A DNA stretch of 64,000 nt from Lithodes maja. Taxonomy: Eukaryota > Arthropoda > Malacostraca > Decapoda > Lithodidae. The DNA lies in assembly GCA_037953745.1 (NCBI GenBank), contig JBAKBP010003155.1, positions 1-64,000 on the forward strand, written 5' to 3'. The notes under the pieces were generated by a model, which was not told where the DNA came from, made no database searches, and saw nothing but the letters and a program-made list of their open reading frames with translations. Below, in pieces: positions 22,664 through 34,599 of the stretch (position 1 is its first letter; the number at the start of each line of letters is the position of its first letter). The position numbers and the translations under genes are program-made.

Positions 22664-23052
22664 AAGATTTTACTTGCTCAACCCTGAGCTAAAATCTGAC
22701 AAACACAGAACCCCATCAAGCCCCTCACACCCAGCGACCGCATGGCACTAAAACAAAGCTGAGTTTATCACCAAAACACATCTTATTAAAACAAAACAAA
22801 ATCACATTTTATAACTCCTCCCAACAATAGCAAAAAGACACAATATCATGCTCCCAGATCGAGCTTACAGCAGCTCAGCCGTTTGATAGTTCGTGGACTA
22901 CTCAATCTCTATAGGCTATGACAAACTTATACGATTACCTATATCAAAAGAAAGAGTTTTTATATGATTTTTATATTTTAATATGTTTTTTCCCGGCTGC
23001 ACTATAAGGGCAGCCTATTTTCCTTCACTCAAACCCACACACCTGTGATAGC

Positions 23053-26000
23053 CTACGACTGATCATCCACCCTTGATAAACAATCCGTGATCACATTGTC
23101 ACATCCAGCAATATGACGGATGTCCAGGTTATACTCCTGCAACATCAAAGACCACCTGGTCAGTCTCATATTGCGATTGTGAAATTGATTCAGGAATCTC
23201 AAAGGGTGATGATCAGTGTAGATAACCACGACTGGGCCATAGGCTGGAATATACACCTCGAAGTGCCTGAGCGACAGCACAATCGCCAGTAATTCCTTTT
23301 CTATTGTAGAATAGTTCTTTTGTGCAGCATTGAACTTCTTAGAAAAGAAACTTACTGGGTGTTCCACACCTTCATTGTCTGTCTGTAGCAAGATGGCACC
23401 AGCCCCTACACCACTGGCATCTGTTGCCAGCTGAAAAGGCCTGTTATAGTCCGGGGCCCTGAGTATCGGGTGAGTACATAGCAAATGTTTCACCAAAGTG
23501 AAAGCCTTTTCACACTCAGGTGCCCACAAAAACTTTTTGTCTTTAGATAACAAATCTGTGAGAGGTGCCAACACCGTTGAGTAACCTTTTATGAAGCGTC
23601 TGTAGTAGCCTATCATACCCAAGAATCTCATAATCTGCTTCTTGGTTGTTGGGTGCGGAAATTTATTGATAGCCTGTACCTTGTTCTGAGGAGGGCACAC
23701 CTGTCCCCTTCCCACTACAAACCCAAGGTACTGCACAGTGGCTTTTACGAAGTCACACTTTGCCAAATTTACTACCAGACCTGCTTCACTAAGTTTCCGG
23801 AACAAGGTCTCAAGGTGCTCACAATGGCTCTCAAAGTCGTCATCATAAATGATTACATCGTCCAAATATACGGTGCAATTTGGAATGTCCTTTACAATTT
23901 CATTCATCAGGTTCTGAAACGTTGCTGGTGCATTCTTAAGTCCGTAAGGCATAACATTGCACCGGTAGGTACTCCCGTCCACAACAAAACCACATACCTC
24001 TTTAGCACGCTCGCAAAGGTACTTGCCAGTAACCTTTTACTAAATCTACTTTAGACAAAAAACGAGCATTACCAATTTTGTCAACACTATCATCAACCCG
24101 AGGAAGAGGATATGGGTTAGTTGGAGTCAAACCGTTTAACCTACGGAAATCAATACAAAAGCGTACCTTGCCATCTGGCTTAGGCTGCAGTGTTACGGGG
24201 GAAGTCCACTTAACTGTGCCTTTCTCTATCAACCCTCTACCGAGCATATACTCCAACTCATCCCTCAGAGCTGGTAGTTTTATGGGGGGCACACGGTACG
24301 GGATTGACTTAAAGGGTAGATGGTCCCCCACGTCAACATCATGCATAGCCTGAGTAGTGAGGCCTGGGTGTTCAGCAAATACAGTGGGGTATGAACCGAA
24401 CAACTGACGGATAGCATCAAACTGCGGCTCAGGCAAATGAGCTATAGCCTCGTCAGCCCTTAGGCTCGAGTTCCCCGCCCACTGATCCGCTGAAAGATGT
24501 TGATCCCAGCTATCCTCCTCTGAAGCTTGACTGTCCCCCTCTCCTTTTCCACCACGGCCGCAACAAGCCAACACAGGGACAGTGAGAGGCTCAGAGGGGC
24601 GCCTCACATACTCTTTAATAAGGTTCACGTGACATAACTGGTTCTTTTTCCTCCTGTCTGGAGTGGCAACAAGGTAATCTAAGTCTGAAATTTGTTCTAC
24701 AATTTTATAAGGTCCAGTGTACTTCGCAGAGAGGGGGTTACCAACCAAAGGCAACACAATTAATACCTCTTGTCCTACAGTGAACTTCCGGAGCCTCACT
24801 TTGCGATCATACCTGTCCTTCATCAAAGCTTGTGATTCTGTCAAATTTCTACCTGCCATCTCCAGACTCTTAAGCATGTGCTCACGGCTTTCAAGCACAT
24901 ACTTTAATAATGGACAAGGCTGCACAGTCCCCTCCCAAATTTCTTTCAGCATGTTAAGGGGGCCCCTGACACAGTGTCCAAAAATCAGCTCGTTTGGACT
25001 AAATCCCAGGCTCTCACCAGGTACCTCCCGAGCAGCAAACAGCACATAAGGCAATCCAAGATCCCAATCCATACCGTTGTCAGCACAATAACACCTGAGC
25101 ATGCTTTTAAGTGTAGCATGCCACCGCTCAAGCACCCCTTGACTCTCAGGGTGATACGCTGACGATACTACTGCTCGTATCCCATGCTGTTGCATTGTTT
25201 GCTTGAACATGTTGGAGGTGAAATTAGATCCCTGATCAGACTGAATCTCCTCCGGGTACCCGTACCTTGAGAAGTACCACAACAAGTTACTGACTACCGT
25301 CTTAGCCATTCCATTTTTCATAGGGTATGCATCGGGGTATCTAGTGGCAACATCCATTATGGTTAACAAAAATTTATTTCCAGCCTTAGTGGGAGGGAGT
25401 GGACCAACCATGTCACCAATAATTTTACTAAAGGGTGGCCCAATCACAGGAATAGGGTGTAACGGAGCCTTAGGAATAACTTGGTTCGGTTTCCCGACAC
25501 GTTGACAAATATCACATGAGTTTATCCATGACTGCACATGAGACTTCATCCCCGGCCACCAAAACAATTTCCCCAAAGCCGCCACCGTTTTTCTCACCCC
25601 TAGATGTCCTTCCAGTGGTGTGTCATGCGCCAACCTCAGTAGGCTATCCCTGCACTCCCGTGGCACCACCAACTGGTCCACTACTCCGGACCCCTTTTGC
25701 CAACTACGTTTAGGGTCTTGAAAACGCCTATAGAGGATGCCTTCTAAATAAAAAAAATCTCCTGGCTGTGCATCGCCGTCCTCGTCGAGCTCTACAGCTC
25801 CATTAGCACACGTTTGGAGCTCAGGGTCCTCTAGTTGCAACCGACGTATATCTGAGGGTGCCAAGCGATCTAACTGCCCCCGGAGCAATGCATGACCTTC
25901 CCCGGTACTGGGCTGCTCCCTCTGTCTCTCTCGATGTACATAACGTTGCTGTCGTGGAGACTCGTCATGCCCAGCCTCGTCACTCTCGATGACAGGCCCA

Positions 26001-28139
26001 GGGGCTACTCCAGAATTAAGTAATGGTGCTAATACTGAATCACCCAGGAGAACCGCCGAGTCAAAACTCTTAAAACCAACACAAGCTTTAGCCTCCTCCT
26101 GTTGATCGTTCCTCCGCTGGTCTGAAGACGGAGGACTAGGCTGTGACACTTTAGCTGCCCGAGCTCGGGTGACAACACACGCCATGGGTTGTGTCTGGCA
26201 CCGCTCGACCCACTCTTGCTCTTCCCTACTCACGTCGGCCGGCCTCTCGGCAACGACTAAGGGTAGAACCTCAGAAGCGGGCATTGCAAAGTCGTTGCCG
26301 AGAAGAAGGCCGACGCCCTCCACTGGCAGTTTCTCCACAATCCCGACATCCAATTCACGTGCCACACCATCCACCTCCAACTCCAACCGCACCAGCGGGT
26401 ATAACCGAGTTGCATTAATACCCTGCACCACTACCACCCGAGCCGCGTTTATAGGGTAGCCAGTCAAGTTTTTCATCAGAGTCTGGGAAGCACCTGTATC
26501 AGGCAAGACCTCTACTCCATGCTTGCGCCCCGCCCACATCACGCAACCCCGCCCTCTATGGTCGCAAAAAACATCCTGAGCAGGGTTCGAGCCTCCCAGG
26601 TGCTTCTGCATTGGCTGTGCCTCAGCCTCTGACGAACTGCCCCGGGCAAACTCAGATGACTTCGGAGACACACCAATGTTGCAGGCCAAAGACACAGCTG
26701 CTGTAGGTGGTTTGCTTGGACAGACTCTTGCAAAGTGCCCCTTTTTATGACATTGATAACACTCCAACTCCCCTTGGGGCTTCCCTTGGTACTGGGAAGG
26801 GCCCGGCCCCTTCTTAAATGGGACGGTGCTAGTCTTGTGGTCAGTCTTGGTATCATGGCTCTTGTACTTGTTTGCATAAGGTATATCACTAACTCGGGGG
26901 GGTGGGGCGTCACGCCCCTTGTTACCTGCCTCACTACGCTGGGCAGACCCGCACCCACGAATTAGTGATAGCCGGAGGTCAGCCATCTCAGCTGCCTCCT
27001 GTAGAGTTTTTGGGTTCTTTTCTTTAATAGTTAAAGTCATTTCTGCACCAGTACACTTATAAAACTGCTCGAGCAGAAACAGCTCAGTCAACTGTTCGGC
27101 CGTCTCAGCTTTCTCAGAACGTGTCCAGTTTTTAAGTGCATCTTTTAAGTCCCGGGCATGTTCAAGAAAGGTCGCCTCCCTAGTCTTTGTAACACCCCGA
27201 AACTTCAATCGATATGTTTCCGGTTGCAACTCGTATGCCCGTAGGACAGCTCTCTTCAATTCTGGGTAGTCAATGCAAGACTCTAAAGGCAGTGCATCAT
27301 AAGCCTTCAGACCCTTACCCGTAAGTCTTGAGGAGACTAGAGCTGCCCACTTCTCTTCAGGCCAATTATGCTCCCTACACTTCTTCTCAAAACGATTAAA
27401 AAAATTCTGTGACTTCAGTTTCACTAAATACCGGCACCAATTTGACTAATTGGGCCAAGGACTGTTCTCTTACTTGGCCCTCACGGCCCATCCGAGTCCC
27501 TGTCGACTCTGCAAGAGTCTTATCTAAATCTAATTTAGCACAATATTTCTCTGAGTCGTACCTAAGCTCAGCCTCATGCCTCCTGGTCTCATCCTCTTGC
27601 CTCCTAACCTCAATCTCATGCCTCCTAGTCTCATTCTCCTGCTTGCTAGCCTCAATCTTAGCAAGCTCAAGTCTAAATACCATATCTGGAGACAGGCAGG
27701 AAGAGGGAGCTGCCACTACTGAAGGAGGGGGGACAAAAACTGGGGAACCACCATGTGCACCACCCGAGGGCACTCCAATCTGCCAATTCTCATCCCTCTG
27801 TGGGAGAGTGCTAACCTCCGGTAACTGAGTGGACGGCACTGTGGGAGTCGAGTGAGAGGGGATCTGGGGAGGAACCCCCCCAAACGCCCTCTCCTCCGAA
27901 ACCCCATGTCGGCTACGCAACACCCAGGAAATCAGCTCCCCCTTGGACATCCCTACTACATTGGAAATGCCCAAAACCTTGGCTATCAGGTGCAAGCCAC
28001 AAACATCCACCCCAGTCAGCCTCTCCTCCATCACGTGGTACCGCTTACTCACAAACACTCTAGCATCCTCCTCACTGGTTACTAACGGCACACCTTCAAA
28101 TGGCATCTCTCGCTCATCGTCAGTGCTAATGCACGACAT
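23053..28139 (-). pseudogene. Copy B gag-pol, two frameshifts
   Basis: The ATG at 28139 starts Gag as in copy A. One extra A in a homopolymer near 27398-27404 breaks the frame at the start of the capsid region. The next frame runs through capsid, zinc knuckle, protease (DTGAS), integrase and into RT, where a 2-base deletion near 24013 (compare copy A near 11465) breaks it again. The rest of RT with YLDDVIIY and the RNase H remain open to 23053. Domain order is the same as in copy D. Without the two breaks the sequence would be very close to that of copies A and D, so it was probably functional when it inserted. Confidence 0.9.
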
Positions 28140-28334
28140 ACTGAAGTCCACAAACAAATTCTCGAGACAAAAGTGTTAAACTTCCTATGCAAGCACTAAT
28201 TACTAAATTAACTGGAGTCTCTTAAATGCTTTACTAATTGCCATACAAAAAAAATATTCTTCAATATGCACGCTAAAATACAAACAAACAAATGTTGTAC
28301 AACTCTGCAAAAATGTATACTGTTCACAAAATCC

Positions 28335-28349
28335 TAAGCAAGGTCGCCA
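28335..28349 (-). other. Primer-binding site of copy B
   Basis: The same TGGCGACCTTGC... start as in copies A and D, two bases from the 5' LTR on the element strand. Confidence 0.6.
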
Positions 28350-28351
28350 TT

Positions 28352-30815
28352 TGTTACGACCTGGCACTCGGGTACACAAGGGCTCTCAATCAGGACTCGA
28401 GTACGGCTCGCTGCCACAACGGAAACACACGATCCCAACCCCTGAGTACTGCCAGCCGAACAAAAAACACCAATACCCTCCAGAGTTCAATCTGCTATAA
28501 CGGGGTACACAAGAACTCGGTACTAGTGTTCAACAACAGACTAATAAAGAGACAGGAATTATCTAGTCTGGTCAACAATCAAACAATGAAGTAAGAAACA
28601 ACAACACCAAAGAATAGTGTTGGCCGAAGCCGAAGTAATCCACCCTTGACTAAGAACTTAAGAAGTCCTCCACCCTCTACTTCGGATCGGCACTATTACG
28701 TTACGTTAATTAATAGTCCTTAACCCGGGAGCTGCGGGGAGACTCTTAAGAGTTCCCCCGGCGGACTGCGGGAAGACTCTTGAGAGTAAGTAAAATAAAA
28801 AATCAACTTTTGACATCGAAAAAAAAAAAAAAAAAAAAAAAAAAATTGTTGGCCCCTGGGCCATGCAAAATCTCAGTCCTCTACCTCCCCTCCTTCCCCA
28901 CTTTCCTCCTCTCCTTCAGTTATCACCTATTTTCCCTATTATTCCCTTATTCTGAGGTATATTTTCGTGCTAACATTAGCGAGTTGCAAGCAGGGTGTTG
29001 TCATCACTGATGGCAAGCGAGTGCAAAAGAGAGAGAGAGAGTATCGATCGACTGTGTCTCAGTGGCCTTGGGGGAAATTGGCGGGAAAGCAGTTTGCCTC
29101 ACCCATACATTATACAACTCGCGGGCTATATCTCCGATTTTGACCATCCAAACGCTGTTTTCACTCGTTTTATTGTTGTTTCAGGTTAATACCTTTATAA
29201 TCAACCCATAATAGGCGCATATGGATAATTATTAATGCAATTAATGGTACAATGAATATTTTAGTGATGGAAACACTTCAAATACGTCAGCACAGGGGGA
29301 CGTTTTCAATTACCCCCATGCGCACTTGTTAGGTTAAGCATCGAGCAAGGAATCTTCTGGAAAAGTTAGATGCTTCTCGGATGCTCGTAATAAGTACGTA
29401 TCGGATTTTGAACAGTAATTCAATAAGCAAATAAACACTGGCAATTAAATACTATTAAAGGTTTAAATTGGCATAAGAATAATTAAAAGAATATGCAATA
29501 GTAAATGGCAAACATTAAAAAGAAGTACTCCGCAAATGCAACGGCAATAGCCTACTCGGATTGTGCTCGTGGGCCACTAATCACTAAAGTAGCCAAGCTT
29601 GCAACACATGAAATCAATAGTGCATAAACAATATCATACATAAGGAAAGCTTCAATACTATTCTGTATCTACCAATCGAGTAAAGTCTAGCTGGGGTACT
29701 GTGGGCAAAAGGTAGCAGTGACTGAGCAAAAATGGCTCGTAGCCTAGCGAAGTCCTCACAACTGTTTAAAGTATTACGTTAAAATTAACAAGTGCACTTT
29801 GAGAAATCCAGATCCCTTGTGTCTGGTTTTCTCCCGGCTCCTTGACAAAGTAAAAACAAGCTGTTAATAAAATACAGGATGGTTAGGCTCTTGCCCTCAC
29901 GCACTGTAAATTATTAACTCAACACAGTCAGCCGCGAAGACAACCTAGGCTTCACTGAACCGAAACGAGTATGCAGGTTTATCGCTTAACCACTGCATCA
30001 AACACCAACTCGTAACACAGAAAAGCCTTACCCCAGTCTAGCATTACCTAGACTAGCAGAAAACAGGAATAATAATAATAACACACAGGGAAATGCATAT
30101 ACAAGTGCAACAAACATAAATCAATCCTATTCTAAGTTAACCCTTCCAAAATAGGCTATCTAATAGGCATGTATCTCGTGAGAACTCAAGCGTTGGCTGA
30201 CTAGCTCTGCACCAACGGGACCATGGAAGTTAAAAAGGGTAGGGAAAAGAGGAGGTAAGAATGTAAGGTAGTATAGAAAGTTCACATCAGTCAGAAGAAT
30301 ATATATAGTTAGCAAGGGAAATGAGAAGTCGCTCTGCCTAATGAGTTCCGACCAAAAAATGGCCAGACTTCCCCCCTCATACTCGGCCCCCTAGTGAGCC
30401 CAACGCGAACCACCAAGGACCGCCCACTGACAACCACCACGCAACCTCTCTCTCTCCTCTGGGACAGACAAAGGCCCCCCTAGCACTGAGGGGAGGGGAA
30501 AGGGGGGAGCGCCAGCGAGCTAGGCCCACCCCCCGCATGGTGCACCCACTGACCCCCAACGGTGGCTGCTTCCCCCCCCATCACCACAAACAAGCTTCAC
30601 ACACAATACCCACAACCAATGATATAAAATAGAACTCGTTGACTCAGATGAAAACAAAATACCCATTCACAACACTTATAGTACAACGGCTCACACGAAC
30701 TAAGTTAGGAAACTCTACACAGACCACAGGCAAAGTTCCCGCCCTGACGATCCTAGCGAGAGTGGGGCATGACTAGGCGTTCCGCACAGCTTGCTCACAC
30801 TGGACATGGGTCACA
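28352..30815 (-). repeat. 5' LTR of copy B, carrying a MITE
   Basis: Matches the 3' LTR apart from the TTAA-flanked insert at 28724-29333 and scattered substitutions. The A-to-G-biased block appears here too (about 30345-30670), so it was already present when the copy integrated. Confidence 0.9.
28724..29333. mobile_element. TTAA-flanked MITE in the 5' LTR of copy B
   Basis: The 610-base insert lies between TTAA at 28720-28723 and 29334-29337; the other LTR of the same element (near 21163-21170) has the empty site with one TTAA. The left end starts CCCGGGAGC and the right end, read inwards, CCTAACAAG, so the inverted repeat is weak. A tract near 28880-28960 is the inverted counterpart of one in the MITE at 2454-3093. 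It contains a long A run at about 28819-28845. No coding capacity. Confidence 0.78.
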
Positions 30816-30854
30816 ACTGGTTGAAGTGGCACTGGTTCAACTGACCTGTCACCC
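30816..30854. mobile_element. Telomere-repeat foldback element, copy 1, right end
   Basis: Continuation of the element that starts at 20511. It reads ACTGGTTGAAGTGG... and ends CTGTCACCC, followed by the second CCTTTCAC. Confidence 0.82.
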
Positions 30855-30862
30855 CCTTTCAC

Positions 30863-31230
30863 ACATTCACGATGTTGGTCCCGATGTGCCACGAGGTACA
30901 CAAATTGGTACATCGGCAGAGAGAGTGACATGAAGTACGCGTTTGATGACGAAGCCTCGAAGATGACACGTCGTAGCCACAACGGGAGTGATGGTACCAC
31001 GGTTTGCAACACGCGGGCAACATGCTCTAACAGTCCAAATCCCGGTCAAAACCGGTACCCGACTGGGCACGATGGGAGCTCGATGAGGGCCGGTGGTGTA
31101 TGATGGTGATACGTGGCCGACTCGACGAGGACTACGCCACAACGTCAGGCAGCCTGACAGACATAATTGCATAGTTAAAGGGGCGGATATGGTACGTGCA
31201 CGTCACTCTACACACACCGCGTGCTTGTAC
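30863..31230 (-). repeat. Dispersed repeat, copy 1 (inverted relative to 33499-33830)
   Basis: On the minus strand it ends ACATCGGGACCAACATCGTG followed by AATGTGT, which is also found on the plus strand near 33782-33810. Upstream similarity is weaker. The adjoining motif GCGGATATGGTA near 31185 recurs near 32210. Coding is doubtful. Confidence 0.45.
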
Positions 31231-32240
31231 ACAAAAACACTGGTCAAGTTTGTGTTGTACCAGGCTGTTTTAGCACACAAGACAAGACAATGTGCTTTTG
31301 TATTGATGTCTAGCAATCAAAGATGTAAGGAAGATATCGTCAATACATTATGGTGTTAAAGTATTACGTTCAACGGTCAAGTTTAAGGTAAGATAAGGTC
31401 GAATTATTTCTTTGTAAGGTATAGGCGTATGAAACTATATATAAAATAAAGTTTTAGTCGTAGATAGCTGGTTCTTCGAAAATAACAATCTGTATTCATT
31501 GCCGATATACGAAATTAATATCTAAGAACTGTATCGAACGTTAAATTATATGAAAATAGACCATGAAGTGAAGCGCAAATAATTACCAGTGGGTGACAGC
31601 GGCGACGGACAAAAAATATTGGCCATTATACTGTATGTACCATTAGAAAGCTAAAGAAAAATCCTATATATCACTTGCTTACAGAATATTCATTGTCCCG
31701 CATTTTATCGGTGAAAATGGGGAGGAGGAGTACAGGCGGACTGAACAGTAACCTTCACCTACGGTGAAATTCCACATATTATTATTTGTATTGTTGTTGT
31801 TGTTGAAATCTTATATAATAACCTTTCTTCTTGCCGTTCATAAAACAATTGATTTTTTTTTTTTTTTTTTTGTGTGTTATGGGTGAAAACCAACTGAGAG
31901 CGAATATTTTGGTGCGGCTGGGATTCTATAAAAGCGAAAAACTATTGGTATAGATTTATTTCTATAAAATCCAATATTGATGATAGCATTATTCTAAACA
32001 CCCCCATCATGTTCAACGGAAAAAATAGCTGTGATTTAGTATGCAAATAAAAATAACGATACAAAAACGATATACCGGTACCGGTATATCTCATATAGTC
32101 TATAATATAAGTGCGTTTAATCTCCACAGGTAGGCTACACTTCGTGATGAATCATAATTATGTTCTCTAATTGTGGAAGGTAAAATGTATTGATATAAAC
32201 ATATCTTGTGCGGATATGGTACCTGCACGTCATTCTACAC
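31231..32240. other. AT-rich stretch without recognised features
   Basis: No coding frame with motifs. Contains a T run near 31852-31871 and a GGTACCGG palindrome near 32078-32086. Confidence 0.35.
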
Positions 32241-32560
32241 CAGGGGTGTCGAACTCATTTGCTCTGGCGGGCTATGTTTGACACCGTACAATATTGTAGG
32301 GCCGCATTAACCCCTTCTGGTCCGGCGGCGTCTTTCATATTTTATTGTAGCTATGTTTAGACTTTAGAGGATTTTGTGCAGTATAAAAAGGATCTGTGGT
32401 AGTAAAAAGGAATAAGTGAGATAGTTCGAAGCTATTCAATTGTTGTTGGCCCTTTTGAAACTGAATACAATCGTCAAATAGTAGCCTGACTAAAGTTAAA
32501 AAGACGTTGCCGGTACAGAAGGGGTTAATGTAGCAGGCCACATATAATATATCGGTAATG
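32241..32560 (+). mobile_element. hAT (Charlie-like) fragment, left end, split by a TTAA MITE
   Basis: It begins CAGGGGTGTCGAACTC, the common terminal sequence of Charlie-like hAT elements, followed by a GGGCTATGTTTGACACC segment. After the MITE comes GCAGGCCACAT. No right terminal repeat was found, so the element is truncated and its right limit is approximate. Confidence 0.5.
32311..32524. mobile_element. Short TTAA-flanked MITE inside the hAT fragment
   Basis: The 214-base insert lies between TTAA at 32307-32310 and 32525-32528. Its ends are inverted repeats: CCCCTTCTGGTCCGGCGG on the left and CCCCTTCTGTACCGGCAA read inwards from the right, both followed by CGTCTTT. This is the cleanest terminal repeat of the four TTAA elements in the window. 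Confidence 0.85.
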
Positions 32561-32929
32561 CCTCCATCCGTCCTAATATAAATACAAATAAATGCTTCAT
32601 ATTTTCCAGATTTAACAATTTCAGAAAATGTATACAAAAAAAAAAAAAAATATTTAGATATGATTTTACGGCAACTGTGGCACCTGTCGAAACGAAGGAG
32701 ATAAGAGTGTGTGTATATGCATGATTTTGTGTTCGTGAGTGTGCGTGTTTGTGTACTTACTCTAGTTGTACTTACTCTAGTTGTATTGCGGGAGTGAGCA
32801 TGCTCGTTATTTCCCGCCTCCTATATGTGTAGGTGTTATATGTATCGTTGGAATGGCTGTGGATGTGTGTGTAGTCTGTATTTTTAGCCAATTGGCGACA
32901 TCGGAAACGAAGGCTTAGGGTGGATCTGT

Positions 32930-33225
32930 ATGGTACCATTCTCACTATAGACGGTACCGTCTCGCCCGAAGGCTTAGGTAGCCATCAGCTTAGGTGAACC
33001 ATATGATACCCATCTCACCTTGTACCATTTTTGCCAACCCCAGATGGGACGTCACAACGTTGTCCACTTATTCCAGGTACCTATTTACAGCTAGGTGAAC
33101 TGAGGCTAACACATGAAAGGAGATAAGCCCAATTTGTCTCCGCCCGGCCGGGGATTGAACCCCCGACCCCTCGTGTGTGAGACGAGAGCTCTACCTACTA
33201 GGCTACGGGCTGTGTGTGTATGACT
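32930..33225 (-). mobile_element. tRNA-Val-derived SINE
   Basis: The head at 33139-33210 folds like a tRNA. It has an A box (TAGCCTAGTAGG, 33194-33205), an anticodon arm CTCGT/ACGAG around the loop CTCACAC (anticodon CAC, valine) and a B box GGTTCAATCCC (33151-33161). It is followed on the same strand by a non-tRNA body containing AGCTGTAAATAGGTACCTGG, which looks like a conserved SINE core. The left limit is approximate. The acceptor stem pairs only at about five of seven positions, so this is not a working tRNA gene. Confidence 0.7.
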
Positions 33226-33310
33226 GTGAGTCTGTATGTACATGTGTGCAGCATTACACGACATAATCCCCACCAGAAAAAAGCGCTTATCTACACCATA
33301 AATAGATAGG

Positions 33311-33366
33311 GTAGGACGGGTAATTTCGCCGCGGGGTAATTTCGCCGCGGGGTAATTTCGCCGCGG
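33311..33366. repeat. Short tandem repeat, 16-base unit
   Basis: About three copies of a GGGGTAATTTCGCCGC unit. Confidence 0.85.
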
Positions 33367-33498
33367 CGCTAATAATTTGCATTCAAACGCCGATATCTCC
33401 AAAACTATTGCATGGATTCAGCTGCATAGTCAGCTGCATAGTCAGCATAGTCATGCTTAGTCAGCATGACCAAAACATTATATATTTGTTTTTGATTT

Positions 33499-33830
33499 TT
33501 GGGGATTAAAAAAAACGTTAATGTTCCCGATGCAACCAGATGCCAACATGTGTATATCGATGAAACCCGGTGCTCAACACGCCGTCCAAACGTAGAAAAC
33601 ACGATGTACCCTGATGGTACCACGCCAAAAGTCCCTTGTGTGATTTTTTTTAACACCCCCAAACATTTCGTGCCCAAGCACGATTTGCCACGTCCCGCCC
33701 CATGGGTAATCCGCCGCTCCCTGATGACCCCGACACACGTTGGCGATTGCACCACGTTGTGTCCGGATATTCAAATCGGGGTACATCGGGACCAACATCG
33801 TGAATGTGTTAAAGGGGCTTTAGTCATAAG
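33499..33830 (+). repeat. Dispersed repeat, copy 2
   Basis: Inverted relative of 30863-31230; the shared end contains ACATCGGGACCAACATCGTG. A frame spans 33499-33966 but its end is formed by a (GA)n run, so I do not call it a gene. Confidence 0.4.
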
Positions 33831-33831
33831 T

Positions 33832-33836
<5 letters not shown>

Positions 33837-33879
<43 letters not shown>
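33837..33879. repeat. (GA)n microsatellite
   Basis: Uninterrupted GA dinucleotides. Confidence 0.95.
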
Positions 33880-33881
<2 letters not shown>

Positions 33882-34344
33882 TAGGCGTCTTTATAAACAC
33901 AAGACGTCATGCCCGCCTGAGTGTTGGTTCCTTTCAACAAAAAACAATAACCAAATACCCAATTAACTAATACCTTCACCAAAGGGTTATATAAATTAGG
34001 AATAATCTACTTACGAATCCCATTAAATCCAAAAAAAGGAAATATGTAACACGAAAATTATATAAATTAAATGGCTATCGTACCATACTTTACATTTATG
34101 AGGTACGATAATTACAAATCAAATACCTATCGTACAATAGCTTACAGCTATGATTTGCAATAGAAGGCAACTTCCCATGCTTCTCCCTCAACCGTGGCCC
34201 CAGGCTTTCCAACACCTTCTCCTCTACCTCCAGCTGCCACTCCAGTTACCACAACCACAATGGATACCTTCATACACACCCCAGCCTCAACCTCATGTGC
34301 CCATAGCATACCGGACATGAAATAAGAAATAAATACAAATGTAT

Positions 34345-34591
34345 GGTTCCATGTCAGTTGAACCAGTGCCACTTCAACCAGTGCCACTTTAACCAGTGCT
34401 GACTCAACCAGTGGCCACTTCAACCAGTGACCATTTAAACCAGTAACCTAACCTAACTTAACCTAAGCTAACCTAACCTAACGTTAACCTACTGGTTAAA
34501 ATGGACACTGGTTGAAGTGGCCACTGGTTGAGTTAGCACTTGTTTAAGTGGCACTGGTTGAAGTGGCACTGGTTCAACTGACCTGTCACCC
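34345..34591. mobile_element. Telomere-repeat foldback element, copy 2 (intact)
   Basis: Starts GGTTCCATGTCAG and ends CTGTCACCC, like copy 1. It has inverted arms of ACTGGTTGAAGTGG-type units and a short degenerate (CCTAA)n core (34444-34491). The flanks carry the 8-base direct repeat AAATGTAT (34337-34344 and 34592-34599). At 247 bases it shows the whole undisturbed element and gives the empty-site sequence for copy B. Confidence 0.88.
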
Positions 34592-34599
34592 AAATGTAT

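Larger units (their letters stand above)
20798..30815 (-). mobile_element. Full-length Gmr1-like LTR retrotransposon, copy B (degraded)
   Basis: Same family and orientation as copy A. The LTRs are at 20798-22655 and 28352-30815; the second is longer because of a 610-base MITE. Flanks read ...CACTG and ACTGG..., consistent with a 4-base target duplication ACTG inside the telomeric foldback element. The LTR pair differs by roughly 25 substitutions by eye plus an 8-base deletion, so this is the oldest of the three. The coding region has two frameshifts. Its LTR is clearly diverged from those of A and D although the coding part is nearly the same. Confidence 0.9.

Noticed and set aside
33139..33210. 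Functional tRNA-Val gene
   Set aside because: The acceptor stem is imperfect and a SINE-type body follows directly, so a SINE head is more likely.
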